Origin: Mucor racemosus
Taxonomy: Eukaryota; Mucoromycota; Mucoromycetes; Mucorales; Mucoraceae
Direction: 5' to 3'
DNA length: 64,000 nucleotides
Assembly: GCA_027405735.1 (NCBI GenBank)
Contig: JAPEHQ010000007.1
Location: 248,001 to 312,000, forward strand
Notes under the pieces: generated by a model
Told to the model about the DNA's origin: nothing
The model's input: only the letters and a program-made list of their open reading frames with translations
Databases searched by the model: none
Part shown: positions 34,691 through 46,180 of the stretch, in pieces
How the letters are laid out: every line of letters begins with the position of its first letter
Numbering within the stretch: the first letter of the stretch is position 1
Position numbers and translations under genes: made by a program

Positions 34691-35929
34691 GTATATTATA
34701 TGAACACAAAAAATTAGCACCTCAATTTAGGTACGTAATTTTTTATAATCAATTTTAAGTAAACCTTGGTCAATTTCGGCCAGTGTTTGGCTAGTATTAA
34801 CTTTTCTATTCTCGGACAGATATCATTTTTGGCCTGTAGCGGGAAGATATATCTTCGTTGAAGATTTGATGTCAATTCTGCTCAATACTGGGCAAAAACA
34901 TTCGAATCGCATTTAAAACCCATCTGAGTACTACTTTTTACAACGGTAGAAAATTGACAACAGAAATCCTATCTCGGCGAATTTCGATCCTAATTGACTT
35001 ATCAGAATATATAAATGTGAAATAAGTCTATAAGTTTAATCAAGTAAAGAGGTATCGTTTATTAAAAGGAAATAAAGAGAGTTTATATACCAATTGAGTT
35101 GAGAAAGATGGTGATGATGTGACAAGGATTATAGATGTTATCACTATTATTGAAAAAAAAGTAAGTACACGATACATGATATCATGAAAATAATGTAATT
35201 TTTGATTTTTAACATTATTTAGTTACTAGAAAGACCATGATAATATTAAAATAATGTAAATAAATGATATTATTTAAGTACATTTACGCACATATTAATT
35301 AATATTAACATAGATTTTTTACATTATTTAACATATTTCATCATTATTTTACCCGTAATGTATATATCTATTTATTATACTAATGTGGCATGATGGTGGA
35401 ATGTCATGCTGGAATATCATGTTGAAACATCATACTAAAACTGTGGTTCGGTTTGATGTTTAATTGATCCGAATTTTGGTTCTTAAACTATTGTTTTACT
35501 TTTGGATTTGACATCTGGTTAATTGTTGGTATATTACTAATAACTTCTTCTAACTATACATGAAAGTAGGGATACACCTATGACAACTTTATCTCAAAAA
35601 CAACGTCCACAATCTACTTTGTGTCGAAAAAATTATTGCCGAAGTGCACCTATAGCTTACTGCGCATTTTTATTGAAAAAAATTCAAGCACCATCCTCAT
35701 GGATACCAATCCAAGTAAGTTGCTACTCTACAATAGATATAGGTAATGAATACATACTACAAGTTTTTCAGATACCAGTTTTCGTAGGTCATTATACATT
35801 TGGTAATTTTGAACAAGCAGTTGTTTACCTGCTATTTACGCTTACCAAAATCAGTAAGCTCACCAGTTCTTGCCAAATATGAATCCAATGATCTCCCGCT
35901 GCAATAGCAAGTACTTCTAGTATTGATTG
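34691..35929. other. Repeat debris, no intact gene
   Basis: Includes a diverged LTR4-like stretch (about 34999-35530, with AATCAAGTAAAGAGGTATCGTT as in LTR4). The segment 35830-35925 is homologous in reverse to 41330-41440 (GTACTTCTAGTATTG versus AGCGCTAGAAGTACCTG). A 100-residue frame at 35580 is not recognised and not called. Confidence 0.4.
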
Positions 35930-37557
35930 CACTACGGCCAAGCTATGCTTCCCATAATAGGTATAATGATCTGCACAGATGGGCAGAATAAAAAATTTTG
36001 TGCAAATCAGGCAGCCCAGATAAGCAGAGCAATGAGAACAAGGTTTTTTAGTCGATTTACGGAAGTATATTAATCATAATATAATTAATAACGAAGATAA
36101 TTTGAATAATTTAAAGCAGATATGAGTTATTCTGATTCAACAGAATTACCTTATTGACGAGATATGTCAACTTGAAATTTGGGGTTTGAAAGAGTTCTTT
36201 CCATGTTCTTCTTCTTTAGGAAGCCAAATGGAAACAACGATAACAACCTGTTTAGCAGCACTAAAAGTATTCATGCGTTTGTAGATTTCTGTTTGTAACA
36301 CATAAAATCTTTTTTCTTCCCTACTCTTTCCTCAGGTCGTTTATTTATGTTTAAAACTACAACAAAAAGACCGATTTTTTTATAAACTGAAATTAAGTAG
36401 CAGGTACAACTACATATTTTTCCTATTTTTTATTTAGAAATGAAGTATTAACTGTTAATAATAGGGCGCGTTATAGTATTTTTCTCGAACAAAAAAGGCA
36501 TCCAAGATTTAATCATTTTGTTCCATCATCTACGCTATAACTAATGCTTTTTTGGTCTAAAGTCGATACCTGCCAGCAGAAAAATTGGTGATTTAACTCA
36601 CCATTCTTGATTAGCGTATCTATAATAACGGTTCATTATTAGCTCATGGTGTGCAAAACTATTAAAAGGGGTCATCTGGTCATCTAATCTCAAATTTATC
36701 TGATTCAACTGCTAATAATGCTAAACTAGCATCAAATTAGTTGCGTTGACTTGCAATAAGGTAAGGCGTTTTATCAAGTAAGATGTTGGCGTTCAATGTA
36801 TTTCAGTTAAATTAACGAACAGATAAAGATATAGTTCATGCAGAGATTTACAAATATGTGAGAGAGCTCAGATCTATGAACACAAAAAATAATCCAAATT
36901 GTGATGCTTCGTCGACCTGTACGAGTTTTTTTGTGGTGATACCTGGTGTCTCAAGTGTAATTTAGGCATTTAATTGTCAAATATATCGAATCAAGATGAA
37001 GTTGGTTGATTGATATAACAGATAATAAATGCAATGTCATTTATTGAATGGGTGAATGTAAATGTATAAAGCAAGGCCTACTTTTGGATGAAAGTACTAA
37101 TTATTCTGACTAACATCAATAGGTTTAAAAAGCATAATTAAATGCAATCATTGCTACTAAGTTGCATAATTTGATATGCAGAAAGATCTTGAAGCATTTA
37201 TTCTTTTTTTTGGCAATGCTACAAATCATCGTTTAATATTACTGAATATTAATAAATCAGAGAAAATACAACTGGTAAAAAACTGATACCCAAAATACAT
37301 CAAGGTCAAGATTGATAAACGGTGGTTCATTCATTGTGTAGTGGGAATCGCAAAATTTTGATGGATCGAGATTACAGGACCAAGGTGTTGTGTTTCCCTC
37401 CGGATTTTTAAAAGGATTTAAAGGCATACTTCATCAAACTTACTTAGATGTTAAATACTCACCATATGCTATTAGTATTATCTTGTTTTTTATTCAATTG
37501 CTGTATTATTAAAATCAAGCTTTTCATAGCTTATAACAATGACAATGGGATACTTCT

Positions 37558-37793
37558 GGTTTTAGATTGACATTTATCATAAAATGGGCTGATGATACGT
37601 TTGATATTATTGTAGATGGAACTAGTCAATTTAGTTTATGGAATTTGAATGCAGGTACCGAGAAACCATTTATAAGTACTTAAGTTGGTTCAAGTAAAGC
37701 ATTGAATAAATTGGCTTGGAGCAAAGAGTATAAAAAGACGGCAATAGGTTTCAGTGATGGCCATGTTTATTTTTATGATATTGGTGGAGTAGT
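37558..37793 (+). pseudogene. Captured dynein intermediate chain WD40 fragment (copy 3, best preserved)
   Basis: Plus-strand frame after an acceptor-like TTTTAG. Readable pieces are DGTSQFSLWNLNAGTEKPF, a TAA stop, then VGSSKALNKLAWSKEYKKTA and IGFSDGHVYFYDIGG. The pattern LWNLN...TE.P......LNKL.W......A.G...G.VY.YD is that of the C-terminal WD40 repeats of cytoplasmic dynein intermediate chain. The in-frame stop and lack of flanking exons show a dead captured fragment. Confidence 0.65.
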
Positions 37794-38802
37794 AAGACTA
37801 AAACTCAATGTAAATTACCTCTAGCGCAATAATTATAATGAATATATTACCATAAAAAAAACTACCGCACAATATTAACATGTATTATAAAGATTTATAG
37901 TAATAAGCTCAAATCAAATGGGTACAGTATCTTAAATTCTTCAAAAAGTTCTCAAGTATTATAAAATCTCTTATTTTTAAGACTCACAAAGCTTATAAGC
38001 GGAATATTAATTTCAAAAATTATTCTTGTCCAGATCATCAATTTTGACATTTTTTAATTTTTTTTTCTGGTTTTGCAAATCTCGAGTTAATTATACTACC
38101 AGTTATAAAAATAAAAATATACACATATGCAGAATTTAGCGCTCTATTTCCTCAATAAAAAATAATAAATATTTTTTATTGCAAAATATAACATGAAAAT
38201 CCTTTAATCAAAAAAACCGTTTTTGGGCTTAAAATGCTAAGTTTTATTACTTGACATTTAATATTAAGCTTTTATAAAATGTGCATTAGTCATGGCTACA
38301 ATTTTCTCTCACAATGTAGTATATTTAAACGTTGATTTTGGTATCAAAATTTGATTTTTCTGTTTTTTGATCAAAACCATGAGTGTTGGTAAGGATAAAA
38401 TGAGTCCCGAAAATGTCCGCTACAAAAACTGAATTTTCAGACCATATGTGGTTAAATACAATAAAAGTTAAAAAAAACGTATTTTTATTTAAAACTTAGA
38501 TATATTATACCATAATATAAGAAACTTAGCCACTCGATCTTGCTATGTTCAGTTGCGGCGTCGCTTTGCGGGCTCGCTTTTGCAATTTTTTAATGAATGT
38601 ATGATATGACAGGCGGTTTTTCTAGTAGAAAAATGTATGTTTCTATGATAACAGCTATTGCCTATTTTGCTTTGTTTATGGTTCATACGCTGTAATGCTG
38701 CTTTTACATTGCAATTTAGCAGTGTTTTAATTGCGTTAAATAATGTAAAGCCTTGAAAATCCTTTTTCTACGTGTGTTGTTTCTCTCTTTTTGTTTTTAT
38801 AT

Positions 38803-39264
38803 TGTGGAACAGACAGAGCTATTCACGGAAAAAAGTATAAAAAAACAATAAGAATTCGACTAGATAACATTAGGGTTTTATTATCAAGTTAAATTCTACT
38901 TGAGGACTTTTGTAATAAATAAATGTCCTCTTTATATAGTTTTCATCAGAAAGATTAGGTAAGCATTCCTAGGTCCATACATAGCCAATAACACCTCTTG
39001 TCAGATATGAATCTCGATAGTAACCAATCGGTGTATTCATAGAATTCATGGGTCCTTGATCATAATGGTGTGATTAAATCCACAGTATGTTGATTGGTCT
39101 TTAACTATAAGTTGCTAGGATAGAAGCTTGGTAGAAAATTTATATTAGTATGAATCAGCATATATCATTTAGTAGTGAAATGTCTATTCATGTCAGCTGT
39201 ACTTTAATTGAGAATCAGATGAAATGGAGATCAATATAGTGGATAAATGTGTACATATTCCACA
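38803..39264 (-). mobile_element. Solo LTR, family LTR1 (reverse)
   Basis: Begins TGTGGAACAGAC and ends ATATTCCACA on the plus strand, 462 bp. It is flanked by TATAT and CATAT (one mismatch). Other copies of the host element lack it and read across a single AATATG-like site. Confidence 0.85.
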
Positions 39265-40386
39265 CATATGTAAAGGATATATTCACCGTTTGATAAAGCA
39301 TACCAGACTATCAAGCTGGTATTTTTTTCTTTTATCTAAATACACATGCTAAAATAAGGGACTAATATTTTTAATATACAGTAGGTAGCAGTCGGTATAT
39401 TAGAGACTGATATTATCATTTATTAACCGCATTCTAAGATCAAACATCATTATTTACTACTGTATTGTTGGACATATTTCTTGATTACCAGATCAAATCC
39501 AAGGCAATGATATTTATATCTGCTCAACAATAAAAAGCTAGAGCTGGCTACAAACTACAAACTCACGAAATGTTCCAGAAAATTGATAAAATTTCAAATG
39601 ATATAGAAATAAAAATAAAGAAAGAATACTCTAATGTTTTGTCTAATAACCATAGGATCGTAGCTATACTTGAAAACAAATATTTTTATAGCTGACAATC
39701 GCAAACCAAAATAGTAAGTTTAAAGAAGGTTAAGTTGTTTAAATTTTATGTGTGATAAAGTAACATATATTATAATATTAGATTTGGCTCGCATATAAAT
39801 TTAAGCAGTAAATGTTATTTAAGTTTATGCTCGAGCAAAAACCATTGTTGCTGTAAACATTATAGCTATAAACATATTTACAAATGATGATAATCGTAAA
39901 TATATTGGCCCTTGCATGTATTGCTCTACATCAACAACGCATTGAATTGTATTGTCTATAATGTATATTACTGTTGTAATGCAGTAAAAGCAAATGTAAT
40001 TTAAAACCCCATTATTCCAGTGAAATATGCAATGGAATTTTGAGATTAGCACAATGCTCAATGGGCAAACCAATTTGTGCCCATACGATCAGCTCATTAT
40101 GCTCATGGTCAGATTTTATTATTATGCACAAATATTGATAATGATATGCTTATGGGCAATTCTACCGTTATGTATACATGGGATCAACGTCATGCACATG
40201 GACAGAATCTATAATTCTGCAAATACAGACTTAGCGTTGTGCTCGTGCGCAGTTTCTTTTGTTGTACCCATGTGCATCTTGTTACCTTTTTAGCCATTAT
40301 TCAGTGGGTACAATAGCTCAGGCAATAGTGTGCAGCCCACCTGGGCACAACAAAATTATCTTGTGTAGCACAGATCGGCCGTAATG

Positions 40387-40755
40387 CTTTTATATATAAA
40401 TCCTTTAAACTTGTGATTTTATGGACTTTTTTGAATCTGGTTGTATCATCTTATACTTTTCAAGTTAAATCCGTTATTAGGCTAATAATGTTGTAGATTG
40501 TATTTATGTTTTACTTAAAATAAGCCTTTGAATAATTAATAGCAATACAGTCAAACCTTAATTTTTATATAAAATTTTGATACCTGCCTCTTATAGCTGC
40601 TTGAAATATTTAAACAACCGTGTCCGGGCTGTCCGGTATTTTTTTTTAGAAATTTAAAGCTTGGAAATATCATTAGATGGCCGCTTCCGGAGATTGCTCG
40701 GCTTTTTTTTTTTGGAAAAGTGGCCATTATTGGCAAAAATATGAATAGTATACTA
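40387..40755. repeat. Segment duplicated at 46706-47050
   Basis: From CTTTTATATATAAA through the block TTAAACAACCG...GGGCTGTCCGGTA to the LTR2 start. The same sequence follows the CACTA end in copy 4, so the shared sequence runs past the transposon terminus. This points to duplication of a larger block or repeated insertion into another repeat. Confidence 0.6.
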
Positions 40756-41290
40756 TGTTGTATGCCACCAAACATCATATGTTATCACCTTCTACAATAT
40801 CAATACATCTTACAATCTATTGACTACGACATGATGTATGGAAGTGCAAATTCTTGATATCGGATATAAGAAGCTCCTAACGTACCTGAAGTGTAATCCA
40901 GTAATTACCAAAAACACTTGGACCTCAATTATGATACCATATTACTTCTTCATCCCAGCGGTTAATCAATCAAGTAGCTATTAACTCAACATCCAAGCAC
41001 CTTTAGCGCAGCATTGAAACAAGGCAACTCACAAGCTCTGCAAGAATGGTTATATTATGATTAATCCATTTCAATCCATAGATTACTATCAAACAGATCT
41101 ACTGGTTCAATAGTGCGTTAAATTACACCTCAGGATCTCAATGACAAATCAATATAAAAGACCATAATTTTATATCTAAATAAACGAGATCTTGTTTTTA
41201 TTATACAGTTAAAAAACTGATTCATTACTCATTCTCTTTTAATTGTATTCTTTTTTAAGTATTACTCATCAAACCTGAAAATATACGATA
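40756..41290 (-). mobile_element. LTR2 copy (reverse), diverged
   Basis: TGTTGTATGCCACC...AAATATACGATA, 535 bp, homologous to 20184-20712 in reverse. The flanks do not show a matching target duplication. Confidence 0.7.
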
Positions 41291-42406
41291 AAGCTAAACC
41301 TTTTGCAATTCTGCGGAGCAGCGCTAGAAGTACCTGCCATTGCAACGGGAGGTCATTTGGATTTATATTTGTTGAGAAGAACTGATAAGCTTGCTGATCT
41401 TAGTCGGTATAAGTAGCAGGTAACCAACTTGTTGCTCGAACTGGCTGAACGTACAATGACCCATGGATCCTGGTAGTATTGGTGTCGAGCCGGGCTTTGC
41501 CAGCCACATTTACTAGTATGCATATCAGCATATTATGCATTAATAATGAAAAAGGAAAACATTTGCTAGACATATGAAAAACCTACTAAGAAAAAAAAAG
41601 GAGGATCATATTCGATGAGAAGCAAAGTCATCGGAGATTCTCTTTCGAAATTTATATTCTAATACCAAAGGGCTTTCCTTTTGTCGGGTTTGAACACACA
41701 AATATGTATGTTGCACTCAATTTGTAGCGCATGCACTACGCGTTAAGCTTGTCACTCTCCTTTGGTCTACAATTTTAATCCCCATACATGTTCACATGTA
41801 TTTGTCAGTTTTTCACTAGTTTGGGAAATACAGCAAATTAAGGCTTATTTTTCTTTTTGGAAATGACAGTAGAGCTTTCCAGATATTGGTAGTAGACATT
41901 ATCTGGAAAAAGTACCAATTTTTGATGGAGATATAAATAAAACTCAATATTAGTACATTAATATTAAACTTTATAACACAAAAATTGAATATAAACGAAT
42001 GTAAAGCAATGCTTTTCAAAATGGGAGTTAGTATTATAACATGAGCCACAACGCATAGAAACTCAAGTGATATTCAACAGATGCAGTTGCATTGAAAAAT
42101 TCAGCTTTTAGGAGTAGTCGAAGCACCTATAATTGTACTGGAAAACCAAAGTACGCATTAGTCATCAAACTAAAGACAGATATCAACTTTCCAAACCGCC
42201 AGTGTTAAATGCAGATATCAATTGTATGATATCTACCAATGCGAAATACTGTTGTAGTAATATGATATACTGTATGAATCAATCAGTTTGACAATTATAA
42301 TCAATGGTAGTAATAATAATTAATAGAATCAAGTTTTTTAAAGTAATAATTAAAGACTACAAACAGTAATACTAGTAAATTGTAATTTAATACATTATCG
42401 TTCAAT
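41291..42406. other. Repeat debris, no gene recognised
   Basis: 41330-41440 matches 35830-35925 in reverse. The rest is AT-rich with chance frames only. Confidence 0.4.
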
Positions 42407-42446
42407 ATGATAGAATATTAATGAATTAGAGAAAATACAACTGGTA

Positions 42447-42674
42447 ATGCTTATTGTCATTGCTATTATTTCAACAGTATTTACAATACTATCCGTTTTC
42501 TTGCCGAGTTCACCAAAAATTCCATCTTCTCCATCGTCTGATCAAGAACGTATGGGGTTAAAACATGGTATTAAATGTTTGATAAGAGGCACAGGTTTCT
42601 GGTGGATTACCATATTATGCGCTGTTAATGCAGGTATGGTCTTCTCCGTTTCTACCTTGATTATAAAAAACTGA
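42447..42674 (+). pseudogene. Captured FLVCR/DIRC2-like MFS transporter fragment
   Basis: An open stretch of 75 residues: transmembrane-like start (LIVIAIISTVFTILSVFLP), a Pro/Ser loop with SSDQERMGLKHGIKCLI, then a second membrane-like segment (GFWWITILCAVNAGMVFSVS). The loop plus following helix resembles the mid region of FLVCR/DIRC2-type major facilitator transporters. About 220 bp of this is absent from copies 1 and 3, which read ACAACTGGTAAAAAACTG or ACAACTGATAAAAAACTG at the same point. It lacks the rest of the gene and is considered a captured piece. Confidence 0.45.
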
Positions 42675-42964
42675 TACTCAATGTAAAACGAGGTCGAGAT
42701 TGATAAAATATACATTCATTGTGTAGTGGAAATTATCACATTTTGATGGATAGAAGAAATTACAGGACCAAAGTGTTGTGTTTGCTTCAGGATTTTTAAA
42801 AGGGTTCAAAAGCATTCTTTATTAAACTCAACTAGATGTTGAATACTCACCAAATGTGATTGGTACCATTTTGTCTTTTATTTAATTGTTGTATTATTAA
42901 AAATCAAGCTTTTCATAGCTTGTAACAATGACAATGGGATGTTTCTGGTTTTAGATTGACATTT

Positions 42965-43197
42965 AGACGGATATCTTATCTTATATGAAGTTAGTATGTA
43001 TCTTAAGAGAAAGCATAAATATAATGTTGCTTTTTCATGCAAAATGGAAAAGTTGCCTTCTTGATAATGTTTATTATATTTAATAATCATTTTAATTCAT
43101 AAAGAAAGTTATAAAAATATGAAATCTGAAGATATACAAAAAAAAATAGGATATATATAGAAAATTAAAAAGATGTGAAAATTATAGATATCCGTCT
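42965..43197 (+). repeat. 233-bp inverted-ended repeat, left copy beside the transposase
   Basis: Starts AGACGGATATCT and ends AGATATCCGTCT, a perfect 12-bp terminal inversion, which is the structure of a MITE. It differs from the right copy (44942-45174) at one base that I can find (GTTGCC versus GCTGCC). It interrupts the dynein fragment of copy 4 at GACATTT. No target duplication. Confidence 0.85.
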
Positions 43198-43244
43198 ACT
43201 ATAATTATAATATAAAATTGAATTTTATCTAATAAAAAAAAGAA

Positions 43245-44684
43245 ATGGATGGCATTAATAATGTTGGAGATAATTTATTAATGGAATTTCAAAATTTAAC
43301 AAATGAATATTGGAAATTTTTAAATTATGGATGGCCAGAGATTGAACAAAAAAAGTATCATACTAAAAGACCTATTTCTATCAAAAAGATCAAGGAAATA
43401 AAAAAGGCTTTATTAGAAAAATTAGGAATTATACCTGTTTATTTCTTCTTAATTATATTATTTGGTGATAGAGATTATAAAGGACCATATAATAATATAG
43501 AAAAAGGATTACTAATATTATATTTTATTACGGAAAATAAGTCAATAGAAGATATGGATGATTATATAGCAAAAAGTACATTTCATCAAATTTATAGACA
43601 ATTTTATTCAGCTGATAGAATGTTAAAATTAAATAAAATATTGAACTTTTCTTTACAAAATATGCTTTCAAATATAAAGATCAGATTATTAAACGGAATA
43701 ATAGAAAATCCTATGTTGTTTAATCAAGTAACAATACATATAGACGGCCATGATAAAAGAGGTATGGTATATGGCGCAGAGGATAAATCTATTTATTACA
43801 GTTATAAATTAAAAAAAAATGGGTTTAGAACTCAGGTTGCTATAGATAATAACAGTATGATCATATTTATATCAGATAGTGTACCATGTAGTTTCAATAA
43901 TGATGGGTCAATGCTTATAAATATGAATATACAAAATAAAATAAATTTAATGGATTGTGTTGCATTAGATGGAGGATACAGTCTATATGTAGATCCTATT
44001 ATAAATAATTCTGATTTAAATGAGTATAATTTTGTATATCCCATTAGAAAAGATAAAAATATAAATTTAGATAATATTGAATTAGATTACAATGATCAAT
44101 TTGGAAGTTTTAGATCAAAAATGGAGAAAACTTTTTCTGACATGGGGTTTATTTTTAAAAGATTAAATAATAAAAAGTCTTTTTTAACAACTAATATAAA
44201 TATATATAATATACAATTAAAAATTGCATCTGTCCTTTTAAACATAAAAAATTTTGTTAAATTAAACAATATAGAACAATACGATTTTCATTCATATTGG
44301 ATAAATGATAATTTTGATTTTGAATATAAGAATAATATCTCTAATAATATTGACAATTATAGATTACTTCCAAAATTAAATGATAGAATTAATAATTTAG
44401 ATAAAATGAAATTGTTACAGCAGCAATTTTTAGGAATACAGTTATCAGATACCTCACATATTAAAAACAATCATAACGATAGAATGGATTTAGAAACAGA
44501 CATAGATAGTAATGAAAATAGTTACGAGATAGATATTATTTTGGACCATAAGGGATTAATAGTCGAAGATAGTTACTATCTTGTAAAATGGAAAAATTAT
44601 AGTGATATTGATAATTCTTGGATACATTATAGTAATTTTAATAATTATGAATGTATTAATACATATTGGAATACTAAACTATAG
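43245..44684 (+). CDS. DDE transposase with C-terminal chromodomain
   Basis: 479 residues in one intact frame, far more AT-biased in codon use than the host genes. A helical N-terminus is followed by a DDE_Tnp_4-like (PIF/Harbinger-type) catalytic region: Asp167 in HIDGHD, Asp242 in VALDGGY and Glu294 in SKMEKTF, with the expected RxxxE helix. Residues 427-475 form a chromodomain (YEIDIILDHKG...YYLVKWKNYSD...SWIHYSNF) that has the usual aromatic cage positions Y, W and Y. Chromodomains on mobile-element enzymes usually steer insertion to methylated-histone chromatin. The frame lies between two direct 233-bp repeats with inverted ends. All three catalytic residues are present and there are no breaks, so it may be active or recently so. 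Confidence 0.8.
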   Translation: MDGINNVGDNLLMEFQNLTNEYWKFLNYGWPEIEQKKYHTKRPISIKKIKEIKKALLEKLGIIPVYFFLIILFGDRDYKGPYNNIEKGLLILYFITENKSIEDMDDYIAKSTFHQIYRQFYSADRMLKLNKILNFSLQNMLSNIKIRLLNGIIENPMLFNQVTIHIDGHDKRGMVYGAEDKSIYYSYKLKKNGFRTQVAIDNNSMIIFISDSVPCSFNNDGSMLINMNIQNKINLMDCVALDGGYSLYVDPIINNSDLNEYNFVYPIRKDKNINLDNIELDYNDQFGSFRSKMEKTFSDMGFIFKRLNNKKSFLTTNINIYNIQLKIASVLLNIKNFVKLNNIEQYDFHSYWINDNFDFEYKNNISNNIDNYRLLPKLNDRINNLDKMKLLQQQFLGIQLSDTSHIKNNHNDRMDLETDIDSNENSYEIDIILDHKGLIVEDSYYLVKWKNYSDIDNSWIHYSNFNNYECINTYWNTKL

Positions 44685-44941
44685 ATAAACATTCATATTT
44701 ATATAGAAATTACATAAAAGAATAAAAAAATAAAACAATTTACAAGGTCACGTGATATTCACATGCTATATATTTTTAGTTAATAGACTTCAATTTAATA
44801 GCTTTTATTGTATTAAAATATATTGGAATAGTAAATAATTAATTTAAGTTAAGATAAGGGAAGATTCATTTTTATAAAAATTACCATCTGGAATGAATCT
44901 TTAATTTAAATCCATATATATAAATATGGCATAGCTATAGA

Positions 44942-45174
44942 AGACGGATATCTTATCTTATATGAAGTTAGTATGTATCTTAAGAGAAAGCATAAATATA
45001 ATGTTGCTTTTTCATGCAAAATGGAAAAGCTGCCTTCTTGATAATGTTTATTATATTTAATAATCATTTTAATTCATAAAGAAAGTTATAAAAATATGAA
45101 ATCTGAAGATATACAAAAAAAAATAGGATATATATAGAAAATTAAAAAGATGTGAAAATTATAGATATCCGTCT
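44942..45174 (+). repeat. 233-bp inverted-ended repeat, right copy beside the transposase
   Basis: Same length and orientation as 42965-43197. Flanks read CTATAGA before and ATAGTATC after. The inner boundaries of both repeats also resemble each other in inverted form (CCGTCT then W then CTATA), so the transposase segment itself starts and ends in CTATA-like inverted sequence. Confidence 0.85.
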
Positions 45175-45651
45175 ATAGTATCAGTCGTTATATTAGAGAC
45201 TGATATTTTTATTTAACCGCATTCTAATATCAAATATCACTATTTACTACTGTACTGTTGGACGTATTTCTAGATTACCAGATCAAATTGAAGGCAATGA
45301 TATTTATATCTATTCAATGAAAAGCTAGAACTGGCTACAAACTCACGAAATGTTCCAGAAAAGTTATAAAATTTTAAATGTTATAGAAACACAAAAAAAA
45401 AAGAAAATCTAATGTCTTGCCTAATAACCATAGTTCGGATTGCAACTATAATACTTGAAAACAAATCTTCTTACAGCTGACAATCGTAAACTAAAATAGT
45501 AAGTTTAAAAAAGGTTAATTTGTTTAAATTTTATGTGTGATAAAGTGAAATTTATAATTTTAGATTTAGCTTGCATATAAATTTGGGCAGTAAGTGTTAT
45601 TTAATTTTATGCTCAAGCAAAAACCATTGTTGCTGTAAACATTATAGCTAT

Positions 45652-46180
45652 TGTCGTATATTTCCAGGATTGATAAATAGTACTTAAAAAAGAATACAAT
45701 TATAAAAGAATGAGTAATTAATCAGTTCTTCAACTGTATAATAAAAACAAGATATCGTTTATTTAGATGTAAAAGTATGGCCTTTTATATTGATTTGACA
45801 TTGAGATCCTGAGATGTAATTTAAGGCACTATTGAACCATTGGATCTGTTTGATAGTAATCTATGGATTGAAATGGATCAATCATAATTTAACCGTTCTT
45901 GCAGAGCTTGTGAGTTGTGTTATTTCAATGCTGCGCTAAATATGCTTGGATGTTGATTTGATAACTACTTGATTGGTTAACTGCTGGGATGAAATAATGT
46001 GGTGTCATAATTGAGGTCCAAGCGTTCTTGGTAATTACTGGATTAAACTTGGTACTCTAGGAGTTTCTTATATCCGATATCAAGACTTGCACTTCAATAC
46101 ATGTCGTAGTCAATAGATTGTAAGATGTATTGATACTATAGAAGGTGATAATGTATGATACTAGTAGGTGGAATACAACA
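45652..46180 (+). mobile_element. Solo LTR, family LTR2, with GCTAT target duplication
   Basis: 529 bp, TGTCGTATATTTCC...GGAATACAACA, flanked by GCTAT at 45647-45651 and 46181-46185. Nearly identical to 20184-20712, suggesting fairly recent spread. Confidence 0.9.

Larger units (their letters stand above)
35930..40386 (-). mobile_element. CACTA-like non-autonomous element, copy 3 (both ends present)
   Basis: 4457 bp with CACTACGGCCAAGCTATG at the left and, on the reverse strand, CATTACGGCCGATCTGTG at the right. It is the only copy with both ends inside the window. The interior matches copies 1 and 2 in reverse order. It includes the LTR1 insertion at 38803-39264 and the dynein fragment at 37558-37793. 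The flanking trinucleotides TTG and CTT do not match, so the insertion site has been altered or the element boundaries differ. No transposase. Confidence 0.65.

Noticed and set aside
35580..35882. 100-residue frame
   Set aside because: No domain recognised; lies in repeat debris partly homologous in reverse to 41330-41440.
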